64,000 bases of DNA from Eunapius fragilis (taxonomy: Eukaryota; Porifera; Demospongiae; Spongillida; Spongillidae), in assembly GCA_963681505.1 (NCBI GenBank), contig OY811990.1, positions 4,045,165 to 4,109,164 of the forward strand, given 5' to 3'. Below are positions 43,774-54,074 of the stretch, piece after piece. The position numbers and the translations under genes were made by a program. Within the stretch, counting starts at the first letter, position 1, and each line of letters starts with the position of its first letter. Under the pieces are notes generated by a model. That model saw nothing but the letters and a program-made list of their open reading frames with translations, did not search any database and was not told the origin of the DNA.

Positions 43774-44206
43774 AGGGACGGATACAGGATTTTCCAAAAG
43801 GGGGGGTTGGGACCCGAGATACGAAAAGCGGTGTGGGAGGGGGCTGTCCGCTTCAGGCCCGAGACGAAAAGGGAGGGGGGAGGGGTGCTATCCGCTTTAG
43901 GCCCGACACGAAAAGCGGGGGGGGGGGGGGGGGGGGGGGGGGGGGTGGGCTGCTGTCCGCTTCAGGCCCGATACAAAAAGCGGGGTGTGTGTGTGTGTGT
44001 GGGGGGGGTGATGCTGTCTACTTAAGGCCCGCAATACGAAAAGCGGAGGTGGGGGTGCTGTCCGGCGCTTCAGTCCCGATACAAAAAGCGGGGTGGGGGG
44101 GGGCTGCTTAGCAGAAGAGGGGGAGGTACCTTATATGAATGGGGGGTTGTAACCCCCAAACCCCCCCCCCCCCCCCCCCCCCCCCCCGGATCCGCCTTTG
44201 ATACTC
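43774..44206. mobile_element. G-rich MITE with internal tandem repeat
   Basis: The ends CAGGGACGGATACAGG and (reverse complement of the right end) CAAAGGCGGATCCGGG are imperfect inverted repeats, flanked by ATACT on both sides. The interior has about five units of roughly 50-70 bp around GCCCGATACGAAAAGCGGGG with G runs up to about 28. A related end starts at 63878. It inserted into the DNA transposon. Confidence 0.55.
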
Positions 44207-44279
44207 GTAACAATGCACGCATGTTAATGAGCTGAAATTCTGCTCACAGCAGGCTTTTATTGTGAGCCTTGTGCTGAAA

Positions 44280-45184
44280 CGTTTCCGTATAAAAGTCTAT
44301 ACACGTGAACTCAGAATCCTCATGATCTGTGAGAGGCGCACGAAGGCCAAAGTTTGCAGCAAGTTGCAGAGATCGTGGCGCAGTCAACTGAACAGGCCAA
44401 AACAGAGATGCGCAAGCAGTATGGGTTGAGGGAGATGGAAAATCCTTTGTTTTCAATTCCAGCCAATTTATTTAGGTAAGCATCGCAGTTGGGATCCTCT
44501 AGCTTATTTGCTTGTCTTTTGTACAACATTAGGTATATGCCTGTAGAAGTATTGCACACTAAACTGCTTGGTACTTGTAAGTATGTACTAAAGGAAGTAA
44601 TGTCATGGCTGTCAATAAGGCAAAAAAGTGAAGTTCTAGCAAGAGTCAAGGCTTTTAACACCTCTGGGTTTAAAAAAAAAAATGTTTGCCGGCACTCCAA
44701 GTCATGGGGATTTTAAAGGATGGACCCAGATAGCAATATTTATTGTGGGGCCATATCTATCAGAAGGACAGAAGAAAGTATATTTGTCATTATCCAAAGT
44801 AAGCAACTTTTGTTGACTTCATGCCATAATTTTTATAGGTTATTCAAATAGTTTACAGTGAATTCTTTACCACCTCACTGTACAATGAGTGGCAGAGACG
44901 TTGTCAAGATTTTGTTGATGCCATAAAGGAGCACATGCCAGCACTGTTAAAGAAACCAAAGACCATTCGAGATTATGGACCATGCTCTGCATTCTCTACT
45001 GAACGGTACTGTTACATGCTATATATACAAGTGTGCAATATTTAACAGTATTTTTGGTACATATAGGTTTGAATCTTTCAACTCAGTGGTTCGAGGCTAC
45101 AATATATTTGGTACTTGGCTAGCCCCAAGTCGGGACATAACACCTGCACTATATTTGTAATGATGGCACACATAGTACTGAAAG
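44280..45184 (+). pseudogene. Plavaka-like transposase, first exons
   Basis: Exon a (ends 44474) encodes KTEMRKQYGLREMENPLFSI. Exon b (about 44530-44800) encodes YMPVEVLHTKLLGTCKYVLK and KSEVLARVKAFNTSGF, the motif near the middle of Plavaka transposases. Exon c (about 44840-45006) encodes NEWQRRCQDFVDAIKEHMPA and YGPCSAFSTER. Exon d (45066-45184) encodes RFESFNSVVRGYNIFGTWLA and PSRDI, then VMMAHIVLK after one frameshift. Introns have GT-AG ends. Exon b has at least one shift after SGFKKKN. Such transposases cut and paste the element. This copy is inactive from indels and the gypsy insertion. Confidence 0.6.
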
Positions 45185-45188
45185 GTAC

Positions 45189-45407
45189 TGTCGTGTTTCT
45201 GAACACCACACGTAGGATTCACAAATTGATACAATCACGGCAGCAACGAACACACGTGAACAGAGAACAAACACAACGCACACCAAGAACTGATAAGACT
45301 GAATTGCACGTGTTCCTAAGCACCTTATAAGGAAATAGGTAAAAGGAATGTTCTAGAAGGTACAAAGTACACGATCTATGAATACGATTATAACTAAGAC
45401 CACAACA
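45189..45407 (-). repeat. 3' LTR of the intact gypsy element
   Basis: 219 bp, starting TGTCGTGTTTCTGAACACC on the + strand and ending AAGACCACAACA. Next to it on the inner side is CCTCCCTGCC, the complement of the polypurine tract GGCAGGGAGG. Confidence 0.9.
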
Positions 45408-45453
45408 CCTCCCTGCCAGCCTTGAGGTTCCCAGACCGATAAAGGCATAAGCT

Positions 45454-48400
45454 TCACTTGTGACATCTCACTGATCTTCTGGGATTCCCTGGACCATACT
45501 CTGTGCCGGTTGGCATGCGGGGGTTTCGAGTAGATTTCTTTGGCAGACCTTGAGGTAAGGAAGGGATCGGAAGTTCTGGGTCTGCAGCCTTTGCTCCCTC
45601 TTCTGACTGTGCTGTATTCTCTGAGGGCTGGTTACCGGTTTCCAGTGTGGGTGAGGATGTTGGAGGTTCCCCAGGGTCGGTATCTTCATTTGCACCATAC
45701 CTTGGCCTGAGCTGTTCGATATGACGTCGCCATGTACCCCCTTTTGGAAATACTCGAACATTCACACTGCGGGTCCCAAACACTTTGGTGACAACAGCTG
45801 GCACCCATCTAGGGTCCTTGTCCCTTCGTGGACCACAGTACAGCGCATAGCATGGGCTTCCGACCTTGTAAATGTGATGAACTGTTGCCTGGTTACTGAT
45901 CTCCTCTGCCTGTGATTTTGTGGCTTCCCTGGCTTGCCTCCCTTGAAAGATATGTGCCGGTGAAGGGAGGAGAATGTCAATTTTGCTCCTTATTTGACGC
46001 CCATTGAGGAACTCGCTCGGGGAATATCCCACTGCCAGAGGGGTCCGACGGTACTGCATGAGAAACTCTTGAAGTGCAGTCTTAGGTGGGAGTGAGGACT
46101 TAACAAGAGCTTGTTTGAAAGTCTGCACGAGACGCTCGGCTGCTCCATTTGTGGCTGGGTGGTAGGGTGCACCTGTGAGGTGAATAATGCCCCTCTCCCG
46201 ACACCATGCTTGAAACTCCTCCGAAGAGAATGATGTAGCATTGTCTGAGACGATTGTGTGCGGGTACCCAAAATGAGCGAAGTCCTGTTCCAGCAAGTCT
46301 GTGGTGGCTTTGGTTGACGTTGAAGTAGTAGGATGGATACATGGGTATTTGGAATAGGCGTCCACCAGTACCAACCAGTTGGTTCCCAGAAAATTAACTG
46401 CATGATCCACATGGATTCGGCTCCACGGCTTCTCTGGTAGCATCCAAGGGTGATTAGCAGGTTTGGCTGGTTTGGTTTGGTGTTCTGCACAGGTTTGGCA
46501 CCGATGACATTGGTTTGTAATGTCTGTGTCAATCCGTGGCCAGTATACTGCTGTGCGGGCCAGTTGTTTCATCCTTTGGATTCCAAAATGACCCAAATGA
46601 AGGAGTTCCAGGACTTGTGGCTGAAGACTGGGTGGGATGACAACTCTATTCCCATGAAGAAGACATCCATGCACTGTAGAAAGTGACATTGCAAGCTTCC
46701 TGAACTGTTCCACCGAGTAGTCCTTTGCTTGGTCATCTGGTTTGACTTTTGCTGGCCATCCTTCTCTGCAGTACCGCATCACACTTGAAATTACTGGGTC
46801 CTTGGCAGACTCTTTCGCCAAAACACCTGGATCAGATGGGTTTAACTGAAGACTGATGACTCTGATAGTGCATACCGTGTCAATGTCTGCCTCACTTTCC
46901 TCCCCATCAAAAGTGTGGTCTGGCCCAGCTGGAAGGCGACTGAGTACATCTGCATTACCATGGTCTGCAGTTCTTCTGTACTCGATGGAATAGTCGTATT
47001 GGCTGAGCATCAGCGCCCATCTTGCTAATCTGTTTGCAGCCAGTGCTGGAGTTGCTTTAGAGGGACCAAATAACGCTATCAGAGGCCTGTGATCGGTCAC
47101 CAGGATGAAATGTCGACCATAGAGAAATTGGTGGAATATCTTGAGGGCGAAGATGATAGCCAGGGCTTCCTTTTGAATCTGGCTATATCGACGCTGAGTG
47201 TCTGTAAGAGTCTTAGAAATGTTGGCGATTGGACGTTCACTATCATCTGCATAGCGGTGGAATAGAACTGCTCCAAGACCAACTTCTGAAGCATCACAGG
47301 ATACCCCGACAGGGAGTGACGGGTCAAAGTGGGCAAGAACTGTATCAGCACAGAGCATGTCCTTCAGCTTCTGGAATGTTGCCTGTTCTTCCGCACCCCA
47401 TTTCCATTGGATTTCCTTCTTGGTTAACCGGTAAAATGGTTCCGTGGTGGTGGCCAGATTGGGTAGGAACTTATTGTAGAACTGGACAGATCCAAGAAAA
47501 GAGCGTAGAGTTGTGACATCTGTAGGAGGTGGCATCCTCACAATTGCGTCAACTTTGTGTCCCTTTGCAATACCTTGGTTAGAGATCATGAATCCCAGGT
47601 ACTCAACAGATGGTTGTGCAAAAGAACATTTCTCTAAGCGACACCTCAGCCCTTTTTCTTGCAGTCGTGAAAACAGTGCCCGAAGGTTTTGGAGATGGTC
47701 TGAAGCGGAGGCACCACTGACAAGAATGTCATCCAGGTAGACAATGACACCCTGAAGGTCTGCTGTCAGTTTGTCCATGACTTCCTGAAAAAACCCTGGA
47801 GCAGAGCTGATGCCAAAAGGAAGTCGACATTGCAGCAACACACCTCTATGAGTGCTGAGAGCTAGTCGTTTCTGACTTTCTGGGCCCAACTTGATTTGGT
47901 TATACGCGTCTGCCAGATCCACCTTTGAAAATCCGTAGCCACCAGACAGCTTCCGCATTAAATCCTCAGGAAGAGGCATAGGATAGCGGTGAGTCTCCAG
48001 TTGTGAATTGACAGTCACTGAGTAGTCTCCACACACTCGTATCTTTGCTGGCTGACCCGGGGCACTTTTCTTCCGAATTGGAACAACTGGTGTACCGTAA
48101 TCATTGAACTGAACGGGCTTCCACACTCCTTTAGCAATTCCTGCGTCATAAGCTTGGTTCAGGTCGTCCTGAATTGCGAATGGAACTGGACGTGGCTTAC
48201 GGAAGATTGGTGCAGCATCTTCCTTGAATTTCACTTCCAGTTCGAAACCTTCCAAACACCCTAGTTCTTGTTTGAAGAGATCCGGAAATTCTTCGCAGAG
48301 TCCTTTACATGCCATTTGAAGAGCTACATCTGGCTTGAGGTTGTCGAAGATAGGTTCGACCACTTTGTGGTCATCTTGCCTGTCCTTCGAAGGGACTCGT

Positions 48401-49689
48401 GCAAGTAGAAGGGCTTGAACGTTGATACCAAGCTTGACAATGGCATCCCGGCCTAATAAGTTCAGTCGTGGAGAATTGGTGACAGTGAAAATGAGTGTGG
48501 TGTCCTTTGAATCTTCTCCCTGCAGTGAGGTGACTGCTTCAAAGGTACCCAGGGTGTGCAGAGGCTGGCCGTTGGCCACTTCATAGCGACATGTGGGCGG
48601 CTTGAGGGACGGTTTCCCAAGTTTCCCCCAGAAGTCTTCAGAGCAGAAATTGTCTGCCGCACCAGTATCCACTTCAAAGATGAAGACCTGGCCCTGGATC
48701 CAAACCTGCTGTTCAAGTTGCGGAACTGAACTGATACTATTCACTGTCTTGAACTCCCGTCTGGTGATGATCTTCACTGGTTGAGTACCCTTTCTCTTCT
48801 GGAGACATGCACTCTCAATATGCCCCAGTTTCTGACAGAAGTGACAGGTGCTGGTCTTGAATGGACAGTCCTTTGATGCATGTTCTGTCTTGCCACACCT
48901 GGGACAGGTTCCCTTTGGAAAATCTCTTTTTCTGTGACTACCAAACTTGGAACTCGGGTTTGGATTGGCTGGATAAGGCTTCTTAGTAGCTTGGATCTTA
49001 TGAACAGCTGTCTGCTTAGCCCCATATACCGTCTCCTTTGCAACCCTGGCAGCGTCTTCAGTCTCTACTGCGGTTGAAATAGCCTTGGCAAAAGTGAGCT
49101 CACTGTCCTTCACTTTGAAGAGAGCCTTGAGAACTGCTTCGTTATTGACCGAGCACATGAAACGCGTGCGCATGGCTTCATCAAGAGGGTCTGTGATTGA
49201 AGGAAAATCGCACGTCACAGCGTCTTGGCGAATTCTCGCGGCGAGTTCGTGTATCGTCTCCCCGGGCTTACGCTGCATCTCGGACCAGAATTTGAAGCGT
49301 TCTCTGACTATGTACCTTGAAGGATCGAATTGGCTCTTCATGAAGTCTGTGATTTCGTCGATTGTGAGGTCGTTGATGCCTTTTGATGGCGACTGTTGCG
49401 AAGCGAGGTTACACAGCAACTTGTAGGTTACCTTAGATTGGCTCGTAAGGAAAACCTGCGCGGTTTTGTCTTCCGGTACCGAGTTTGCCCCAATGAACGT
49501 ATGGAACCGTGCCAGATAGTCCGTCCATAGCTCCGATGTCGAGTCGAATGGTGGGAAGGTAGGGAAGGAAGTTGCGGGCATGGGCTTACTCAGTCCTTTA
49601 GCGATTGCTGCGACGAGCGCTTCTGTTTGTTCTCGCTGTGAGTCCATCTGCCGCTGGAAGAGCTTGATAAGTTCGCTTAGTTCTGCCAT
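45454..49689 (-). CDS. Gag-pol polyprotein of the intact gypsy element, 1411 residues
   Basis: A single unbroken frame. Gag occupies about residues 1-240, with two CCHC zinc knuckles (CPRCGKTEHASKDC at 262-275 and CHFCQKLGHIESAC at 282-295). The protease has EVDTGAADNF (DTG at 341-343). Reverse transcriptase follows with VYLDDILVSG, then RNase H with VTDHRPLIALFG, then integrase with an HHCC finger (HLGHFGIQRMKQLA ... CHRCQTCAEH) and the acidic triad in HVDHAVNF, IVSDNATSF and NGAAERLVQTF. The order PR-RT-RH-INT is that of ordinary gypsy elements. Gag and pol are fused without frameshift. All visible catalytic residues are present, so the element is likely functional. Confidence 0.95.
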   Translation of the reverse strand: MAELSELIKLFQRQMDSQREQTEALVAAIAKGLSKPMPATSFPTFPPFDSTSELWTDYLARFHTFIGANSVPEDKTAQVFLTSQSKVTYKLLCNLASQQSPSKGINDLTIDEITDFMKSQFDPSRYIVRERFKFWSEMQRKPGETIHELAARIRQDAVTCDFPSITDPLDEAMRTRFMCSVNNEAVLKALFKVKDSELTFAKAISTAVETEDAARVAKETVYGAKQTAVHKIQATKKPYPANPNPSSKFGSHRKRDFPKGTCPRCGKTEHASKDCPFKTSTCHFCQKLGHIESACLQKRKGTQPVKIITRREFKTVNSISSVPQLEQQVWIQGQVFIFEVDTGAADNFCSEDFWGKLGKPSLKPPTCRYEVANGQPLHTLGTFEAVTSLQGEDSKDTTLIFTVTNSPRLNLLGRDAIVKLGINVQALLLARVPSKDRQDDHKVVEPIFDNLKPDVALQMACKGLCEEFPDLFKQELGCLEGFELEVKFKEDAAPIFRKPRPVPFAIQDDLNQAYDAGIAKGVWKPVQFNDYGTPVVPIRKKSAPGQPAKIRVCGDYSVTVNSQLETHRYPMPLPEDLMRKLSGGYGFSKVDLADAYNQIKLGPESQKRLALSTHRGVLLQCRLPFGISSAPGFFQEVMDKLTADLQGVIVYLDDILVSGASASDHLQNLRALFSRLQEKGLRCRLEKCSFAQPSVEYLGFMISNQGIAKGHKVDAIVRMPPPTDVTTLRSFLGSVQFYNKFLPNLATTTEPFYRLTKKEIQWKWGAEEQATFQKLKDMLCADTVLAHFDPSLPVGVSCDASEVGLGAVLFHRYADDSERPIANISKTLTDTQRRYSQIQKEALAIIFALKIFHQFLYGRHFILVTDHRPLIALFGPSKATPALAANRLARWALMLSQYDYSIEYRRTADHGNADVLSRLPAGPDHTFDGEESEADIDTVCTIRVISLQLNPSDPGVLAKESAKDPVISSVMRYCREGWPAKVKPDDQAKDYSVEQFRKLAMSLSTVHGCLLHGNRVVIPPSLQPQVLELLHLGHFGIQRMKQLARTAVYWPRIDTDITNQCHRCQTCAEHQTKPAKPANHPWMLPEKPWSRIHVDHAVNFLGTNWLVLVDAYSKYPCIHPTTSTSTKATTDLLEQDFAHFGYPHTIVSDNATSFSSEEFQAWCRERGIIHLTGAPYHPATNGAAERLVQTFKQALVKSSLPPKTALQEFLMQYRRTPLAVGYSPSEFLNGRQIRSKIDILLPSPAHIFQGRQAREATKSQAEEISNQATVHHIYKVGSPCYALYCGPRRDKDPRWVPAVVTKVFGTRSVNVRVFPKGGTWRRHIEQLRPRYGANEDTDPGEPPTSSPTLETGNQPSENTAQSEEGAKAADPELPIPSLPQGLPKKSTRNPRMPTGTEYGPGNPRRSVRCHK

Positions 49690-49697
49690 GATAGTTG

Positions 49698-49715
49698 ATC
49701 CTGCCGACTACGCCA
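49698..49715 (-). promoter_or_regulatory. Primer binding site matching tRNA-Ser
   Basis: On the - strand, eight bases inside the 5' LTR, lies TGGCGTAGTCGGCAGGAT. It is the reverse complement of an 18-nt 3' end ATCCTGCCGACTACG plus CCA. That is the end I know for animal tRNA-Ser (AGA type), whose acceptor stem begins GTAGTCG. The match ends after 18 bases. It primes minus-strand cDNA synthesis. Confidence 0.8.
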
Positions 49716-49723
49716 ATAAATCC

Positions 49724-49942
49724 TGTCGTGTTTCTGAACACCACACGTAGGATTCACAAATTGATACAATCACGGCAGCAACGAACACACGTGAACAGAG
49801 AACAAACACAACGCACACCAAGAACTGATAAGACTGAATTGCACGTGTTCCTAAGCACCTTATAAGGAAATAGGTAAAAGGAATGTTCTAGAAGGTACAA
49901 AGTACACGATCTATGAATACGATTATAACTAAGACCACAACA
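49724..49942 (-). repeat. 5' LTR of the intact gypsy element
   Basis: 219 bp, same sequence as the LTR at 45189-45407. It drives transcription toward lower coordinates. Confidence 0.9.
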
Positions 49943-50560
49943 GGTACAAAAACTTTATGCATTTCTGAATTAATTGTTGTATTTATAATTTATTCTAGAT
50001 GTGGAAATGGTACAAAGGAGTTTTTTTTTTCACCTTGTATGCAACATTTAATGTGCGGCATACCAATGATGGAACTGAATCAAGACCGTGATTTATACAA
50101 AGTCGGAGCACCTCAAAAGGTATATTTTATTGTATTTGTGAAGCATTTCATGACTACATTATATTTTTAGGCAATACGACAAAAGTGCACTCTATCAACA
50201 TTACCACTAAAAACTATTCTCGACAGTCCAACTACTACACTTGGTGCTCTTCAGCATGATTCCCAGTTTGAGATCAGGCTTGAGGGGCTGGCTACCAGTG
50301 ATACAGTAGAAGAGTTCAAGGCTGTCATTTCCAAGGATTCAACTCTTGTAAATCTGGGAGAATTCTTCGAACTATTCACCCCCTATGACCAGGTACATGC
50401 AGTGGCTGCAACAATACTGGTGGAGCTGAATAACATGTTGCACAAACTTTCAGATGCAGCATGGACTTCTTCTAGCTACTTTCAACACACTCTCTGGCAC
50501 CACACATTGTCTTGTTCAGGGCTTTCACTCTTGTGAGTCCACAGATGGTCAGCCCATTGC
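49943..50560 (+). pseudogene. Plavaka-like transposase, last exons
   Basis: After the gypsy element an intron end (TTCTAG at about 50000) leads to RCGNGTKEFFFSPCMQHLM and DLYKVGAPQK. After a second intron (to 50171) comes QKCTLSTLPLKTILDSPTTT, EFKAVISKDSTLVNLGEFFE and FTPYDQVHAVAATILVELNN up to a stop near 50537. A T10 run (50022-50031) in the first exon may have shifted the frame. Exon order continues that of 44.3-45.18 kb, so both belong to one gene split by the gypsy insertion. Confidence 0.55.
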
Positions 50561-51030
50561 TGAACGAATACGACTGTCCCTTGTTGACACTGAGCAAGAC
50601 AGTTTTCTGCATATCAAGTTCCAACGTCTTGAGATCAGTTTCAGTGGTTGACGAGTGCACAGAGTCATGCAATTTTAAGACTGCAAGAGTGTGCTCAAAG
50701 AGTGGAAAGACAGGACACTGTGTGCAATACATTGATGTATTGTCATGATTGTATTTTGTGTTTATTAAAATTAATTTATTAATTCTGTTATAAACACGTA
50801 TACTAGTAGTGGATAAACATTTCCTTATAAGGTGTACATATTTTATGATACATGTATGTAACATATATGAGCTACAGATATGTAAGAACATTATGTCCCA
50901 AAATGTAAGTACATAGTTGTGACATAAAATTTGTTAACAGGGTATGTAACAGATTGTGTTGACATAGTTGAGACATACTCTGTTTACATATATGTGCCAC
51001 TTATGTTACGTAACTGTATCATAAAATACA
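50561..51030. other. Right subterminal region of the transposon
   Basis: AT-rich DNA with repeated words TATGTAAC, ACATATATG and TACATAGTTGTGACATA. No gene of its own. It ends with an ATG at 51003 that is in frame with TRIM copy 5. Confidence 0.5.
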
Positions 51031-51062
51031 ATTTGGCTGTGTACACGCGAAGTTCTTTAGTG

Positions 51063-53569
51063 ATATCAACCCAAGTACAACACAACAGCATGTTACCTGT
51101 ACAGCGACTGACGTGTGTGCTGTGCCAAAATGATCTCGATCCTGGTGAACCACTTTGTGACGAGTGTGGAGCAGACCAAAAATCGGGCCGAGTGACGTTG
51201 AAATCATCCAAGCACGATGACGCGTGTAGCAACAGGTAAAGCACGAACAAAGATATAGTATATACCGGCCGCGTGTTTTTATTGTTAAATTAGCGCACTA
51301 CTAAAACACATAGCACGCTCCCAGGGATCAGCACTAGACACATCATATGTGTACATGTGTTGCCTAGTAGATCTTTCTCGAACGTCCATTATTCTTCCAC
51401 AGGTCTGGCCTCTTCCCTCCACACACCATATGTCAGCTGTGCTCTAAGCCCTACACAGACCCTAAGATCCTTCCATGTCTACACTCTTTCTGTGGGCAGT
51501 GTCTGCATATGGAGATAGAAAGGTCTGGGGACAAGCAGAAGATGGAGTGTCCTACCTGTCAGAGAAGTATCACCATTCCAGAGGGTGGAGTCAATGCTAT
51601 ACCTCAGAACCTCCATCTTGGCTTTGAGGTGGAGGTGGCTGGGTACATGTCCAAGATTGGCAGTGGTGGTGAAAAGTCATGTGATGCTTGTGTTGATGGG
51701 GGCAAGGGGCCTGCAGTGGTGTTCTGTTGTACATGTGGTCAGTTCCTCTGTACCTTCTGTCAGGAGTGCCACAAGAGAAATAAAATATTCTATCATCACC
51801 AGATGGTTGGACTAGACCAGGAGTCTGTCAGACTACTTCCATCCATCATGGCATCAACTGAACAACATCATCATGAAAGTAAAATCTATTGTGAGACCTG
51901 CCAATGTCTGGTCAACAGAGACAGTGCCCCAGTTCTTCATAACCAACACAGGTTTGCTGATGTGTGTAATATTGCAAAGGTCCGCAGAGATGAAATGAGA
52001 GAGTCACTTGTGTGTGCACAAGAAATGACCTCTAAGCTGACCAGTGCCATTGGTGACAAAGACAAGATGGCAGAACAGGTTGAGACTTCCAGAGAGAATG
52101 CCACACTGCTCATAAACCAAGCCTTTGAACAGCTCCACCAAGCCATAGAGGAAAGGAAGAAGACACTGTTGTCAGAGATGGAGGCCATTTCACTTTCCAA
52201 GACAACAGCTATGTCCCTCCAGAAGGAACAGTTAGTGAAGATACAAGATGAGATTAGTCGCTACACTGAGATGACCTCCCACATCCTCCAGACCCACACT
52301 GACCATGAGGTGGTAGCTCTTGGAGATCTGCTACCCACTGAACTTAAGGCCACCCTGAAGAAGGTTGAGGGAGTCTCCCTCTCTACCAGTGACATACATG
52401 TGACCTTACAAACTGATTCTCTGATAAAGGAACTCTCCATATTTGGTCATGTTATCAACTCACCTCCATCACAAAGCACATGGTCTTCTAAGTCAGCAGC
52501 CAGGATGGACATGGTGTATAGTGTAAAAGTGGAGACCAAGAGCTCAGAGGGAGAGAGGTACCCATATGGTGGTCTGCAGGTGAAGGCTGAGCTGAGGCCC
52601 AAGTCACATGATGGAGCAGTTGTCCCAGGAAAGGTGGAGGACCATGGAGATGGTACCTACACCCTCACCCTCACCCCTCAGGCTGCTGGTCCTCACCAGC
52701 TCCTCATCACAATGGATGGTGAACATGTACAAGGCAGTCCTCATGACCTTGATGTGAGGCCTAGCTACAGCACCTTATGCAACCCCCAGCAAGTTATCAG
52801 TTGTAGGGGTGGTCCAAAAGGTATAGCCATCCATGACAGTGGAGACATCTATGTATCCAGTTGGAATGATAACTGTATTCATGTGTTTGACCAAGGTGGT
52901 CATGAGAAGAGAACCATAGGTAGTCTTGGGAGTGGTGATGGTCAGTTCAGTGAACCATGTGGTATATCCATCAAGGGAGATGTGATGTATGTTGCTGAAT
53001 ACGGCAATGATCGCATTCAGAAGCTGACAACAGGAGGACAGTTCCTACAAAAGTTTGGCCAACATGGATCAGGTCAGGGACAGTTTAATGGACCAGCATC
53101 TGTTATTGTTGACCAAAGAGATAGGATGATTGTTGCTGACAGTGACAACCATAGGGTAGTGATATTGGATCAAAATAGCAGCTGGCTATTGACCATAAAT
53201 GGTAATGTTTCTGGTGCTCAGGGTTTTAAGGGTTTTAAGGATCCATGGGGTCTTGCCTTGGACCCTCAAGGGAACATCCATGTTGCAGCCTATGGTTCTG
53301 ACACCATCAAAGTCTTCACACCAGAGGGGACGTATGTCAGATCATATGGAGATGTAAAGGGTCCAACTGGAATAGCAATTGATGAAGAAGGTTACAGCCT
53401 TGTCTGTGAGCACAGAGGCAATTGTCTCTCCATCTTTGATCCTCAGGGAAACAAGATCCACACAGTTGGCAATCTCAATACACCCCGTGGTATTGCTCTG
53501 GATCCTATAAGTGGTAGTCTGTATGTAGCCAACCGTGGTGCTAACACTGTATTGAAGTATTCTGTGTAG
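51063..53569 (+). CDS. TRIM-NHL protein, copy 5 (normal ATG lost, promoter displaced)
   Basis: Exon 1 is 51063-51235 and exon 2 is 51403-53569 (intron 167 bp). The codon in the start position is ATA instead of ATG. The frame upstream is open into the transposon end and has an ATG at 51003; the next internal ATG is Met10 (51090). Either would keep the CxxC cluster. RING, B-boxes (Ser in B-box 2, HEHHK changed to QECHK in B-box 1), coiled coil, filamin repeat and six NHL blades are intact, about 779 residues from the ATA. A 6-bp deletion removes two residues before the filamin repeat, and a 9-bp tandem duplication (GFKGFK) lies in blade 4. The native promoter is 8 kb away, so expression is doubtful. 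Confidence 0.75.
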
Positions 53570-54060
53570 TGGTGATGTAATGATGGTGTAGTGTTAATAC
53601 ATGACATGAATGTTGCTATGGCAACAGAGGAGGGTTTTATCATGATGTGTATGTTGTATAGGTCAGTCCACACGACCTAGGCCTAGCTATGTAACCCCTG
53701 ATGTAATGATGATATGTAACCCCAGCAAGATGTAAGGCATCAGATGTGGGGGTGCAAGGTTGGGATTGTGTGTTGCTATGGCAACAGAGGATGATTCGCT
53801 CAGATGAAAACTGAACTTTTGAGTAAATTACAGTCTGTAAGAAAGCAATACATATTGAGTTCCCAGTCTGCCCCAAGGAAGTCGATTGATATCATAGAAA
53901 CCCAACACCAGGCAGTCCACAGCTAAGGGGTGTGGTCTGGCTAACCAAATGTCCCGTGTAGTGCCACACCTTTTCCTTCACACAGCCCCCACACATCCCT
54001 GACTCCCCTAGGTACCAGTGGTATAAAATATCGAGTTCCCAGTCTGTTCCTGTGATATCA
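53570..54060. other. TRIM copy 5 3' flank
   Basis: Contains two GTTGCTATGGCAAC palindromes (53612-53625 and 53772-53785), a filamin/NHL relic (53663-53700) and a short duplicate of the unrecognised gene exon (53900-53950). No complete gene. Confidence 0.5.
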
Positions 54061-54074
54061 TGATTGGTGGTCCC

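Larger units (their letters stand above)
45189..49942 (-). mobile_element. Intact Ty3/gypsy LTR retrotransposon
   Basis: A 4754-bp element with two 219-bp LTRs (45189-45407 and 49724-49942) that are identical by eye, each TG...CA. It is flanked by the 5-bp direct repeat GGTAC (45184-45188 and 49943-49947), which is the target duplication. On the - strand the primer binding site, gag-pol frame and polypurine tract (complement of 45408-45417) are in the usual order. Identical LTRs and an unbroken frame mean a very recent insertion, into an intron boundary of the Plavaka-like transposase. Confidence 0.95.
42975..51041 (+). mobile_element. Plavaka/CACTA-like DNA transposon, carrying a nested gypsy element
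   Basis: The ends are CACAGCCAAAT (42975-42985) and ATTTGGCTGTG (51031-51041), 11-bp perfect inverted repeats flanked by TA on both sides (42973-42974 and 51042-51043). Comparison with TRIM copy 2 shows the empty site as TTTACCCGCGAAG. Both subterminal regions are rich in short ATCTGTATCAGATATG-like words. Transposase exons are recognisable between 44.3 and 50.5 kb. After subtracting the gypsy element the transposon is about 3.3 kb. CAC...GTG ends and a 2-bp duplication fit the EnSpm/CACTA group, and the exon sequences resemble the Plavaka branch. Confidence 0.75.

Noticed and set aside
43774-44206. Glycine-rich protein frames in the G-rich element
   Set aside because: They arise from homopolymer G runs in a MITE with inverted ends.
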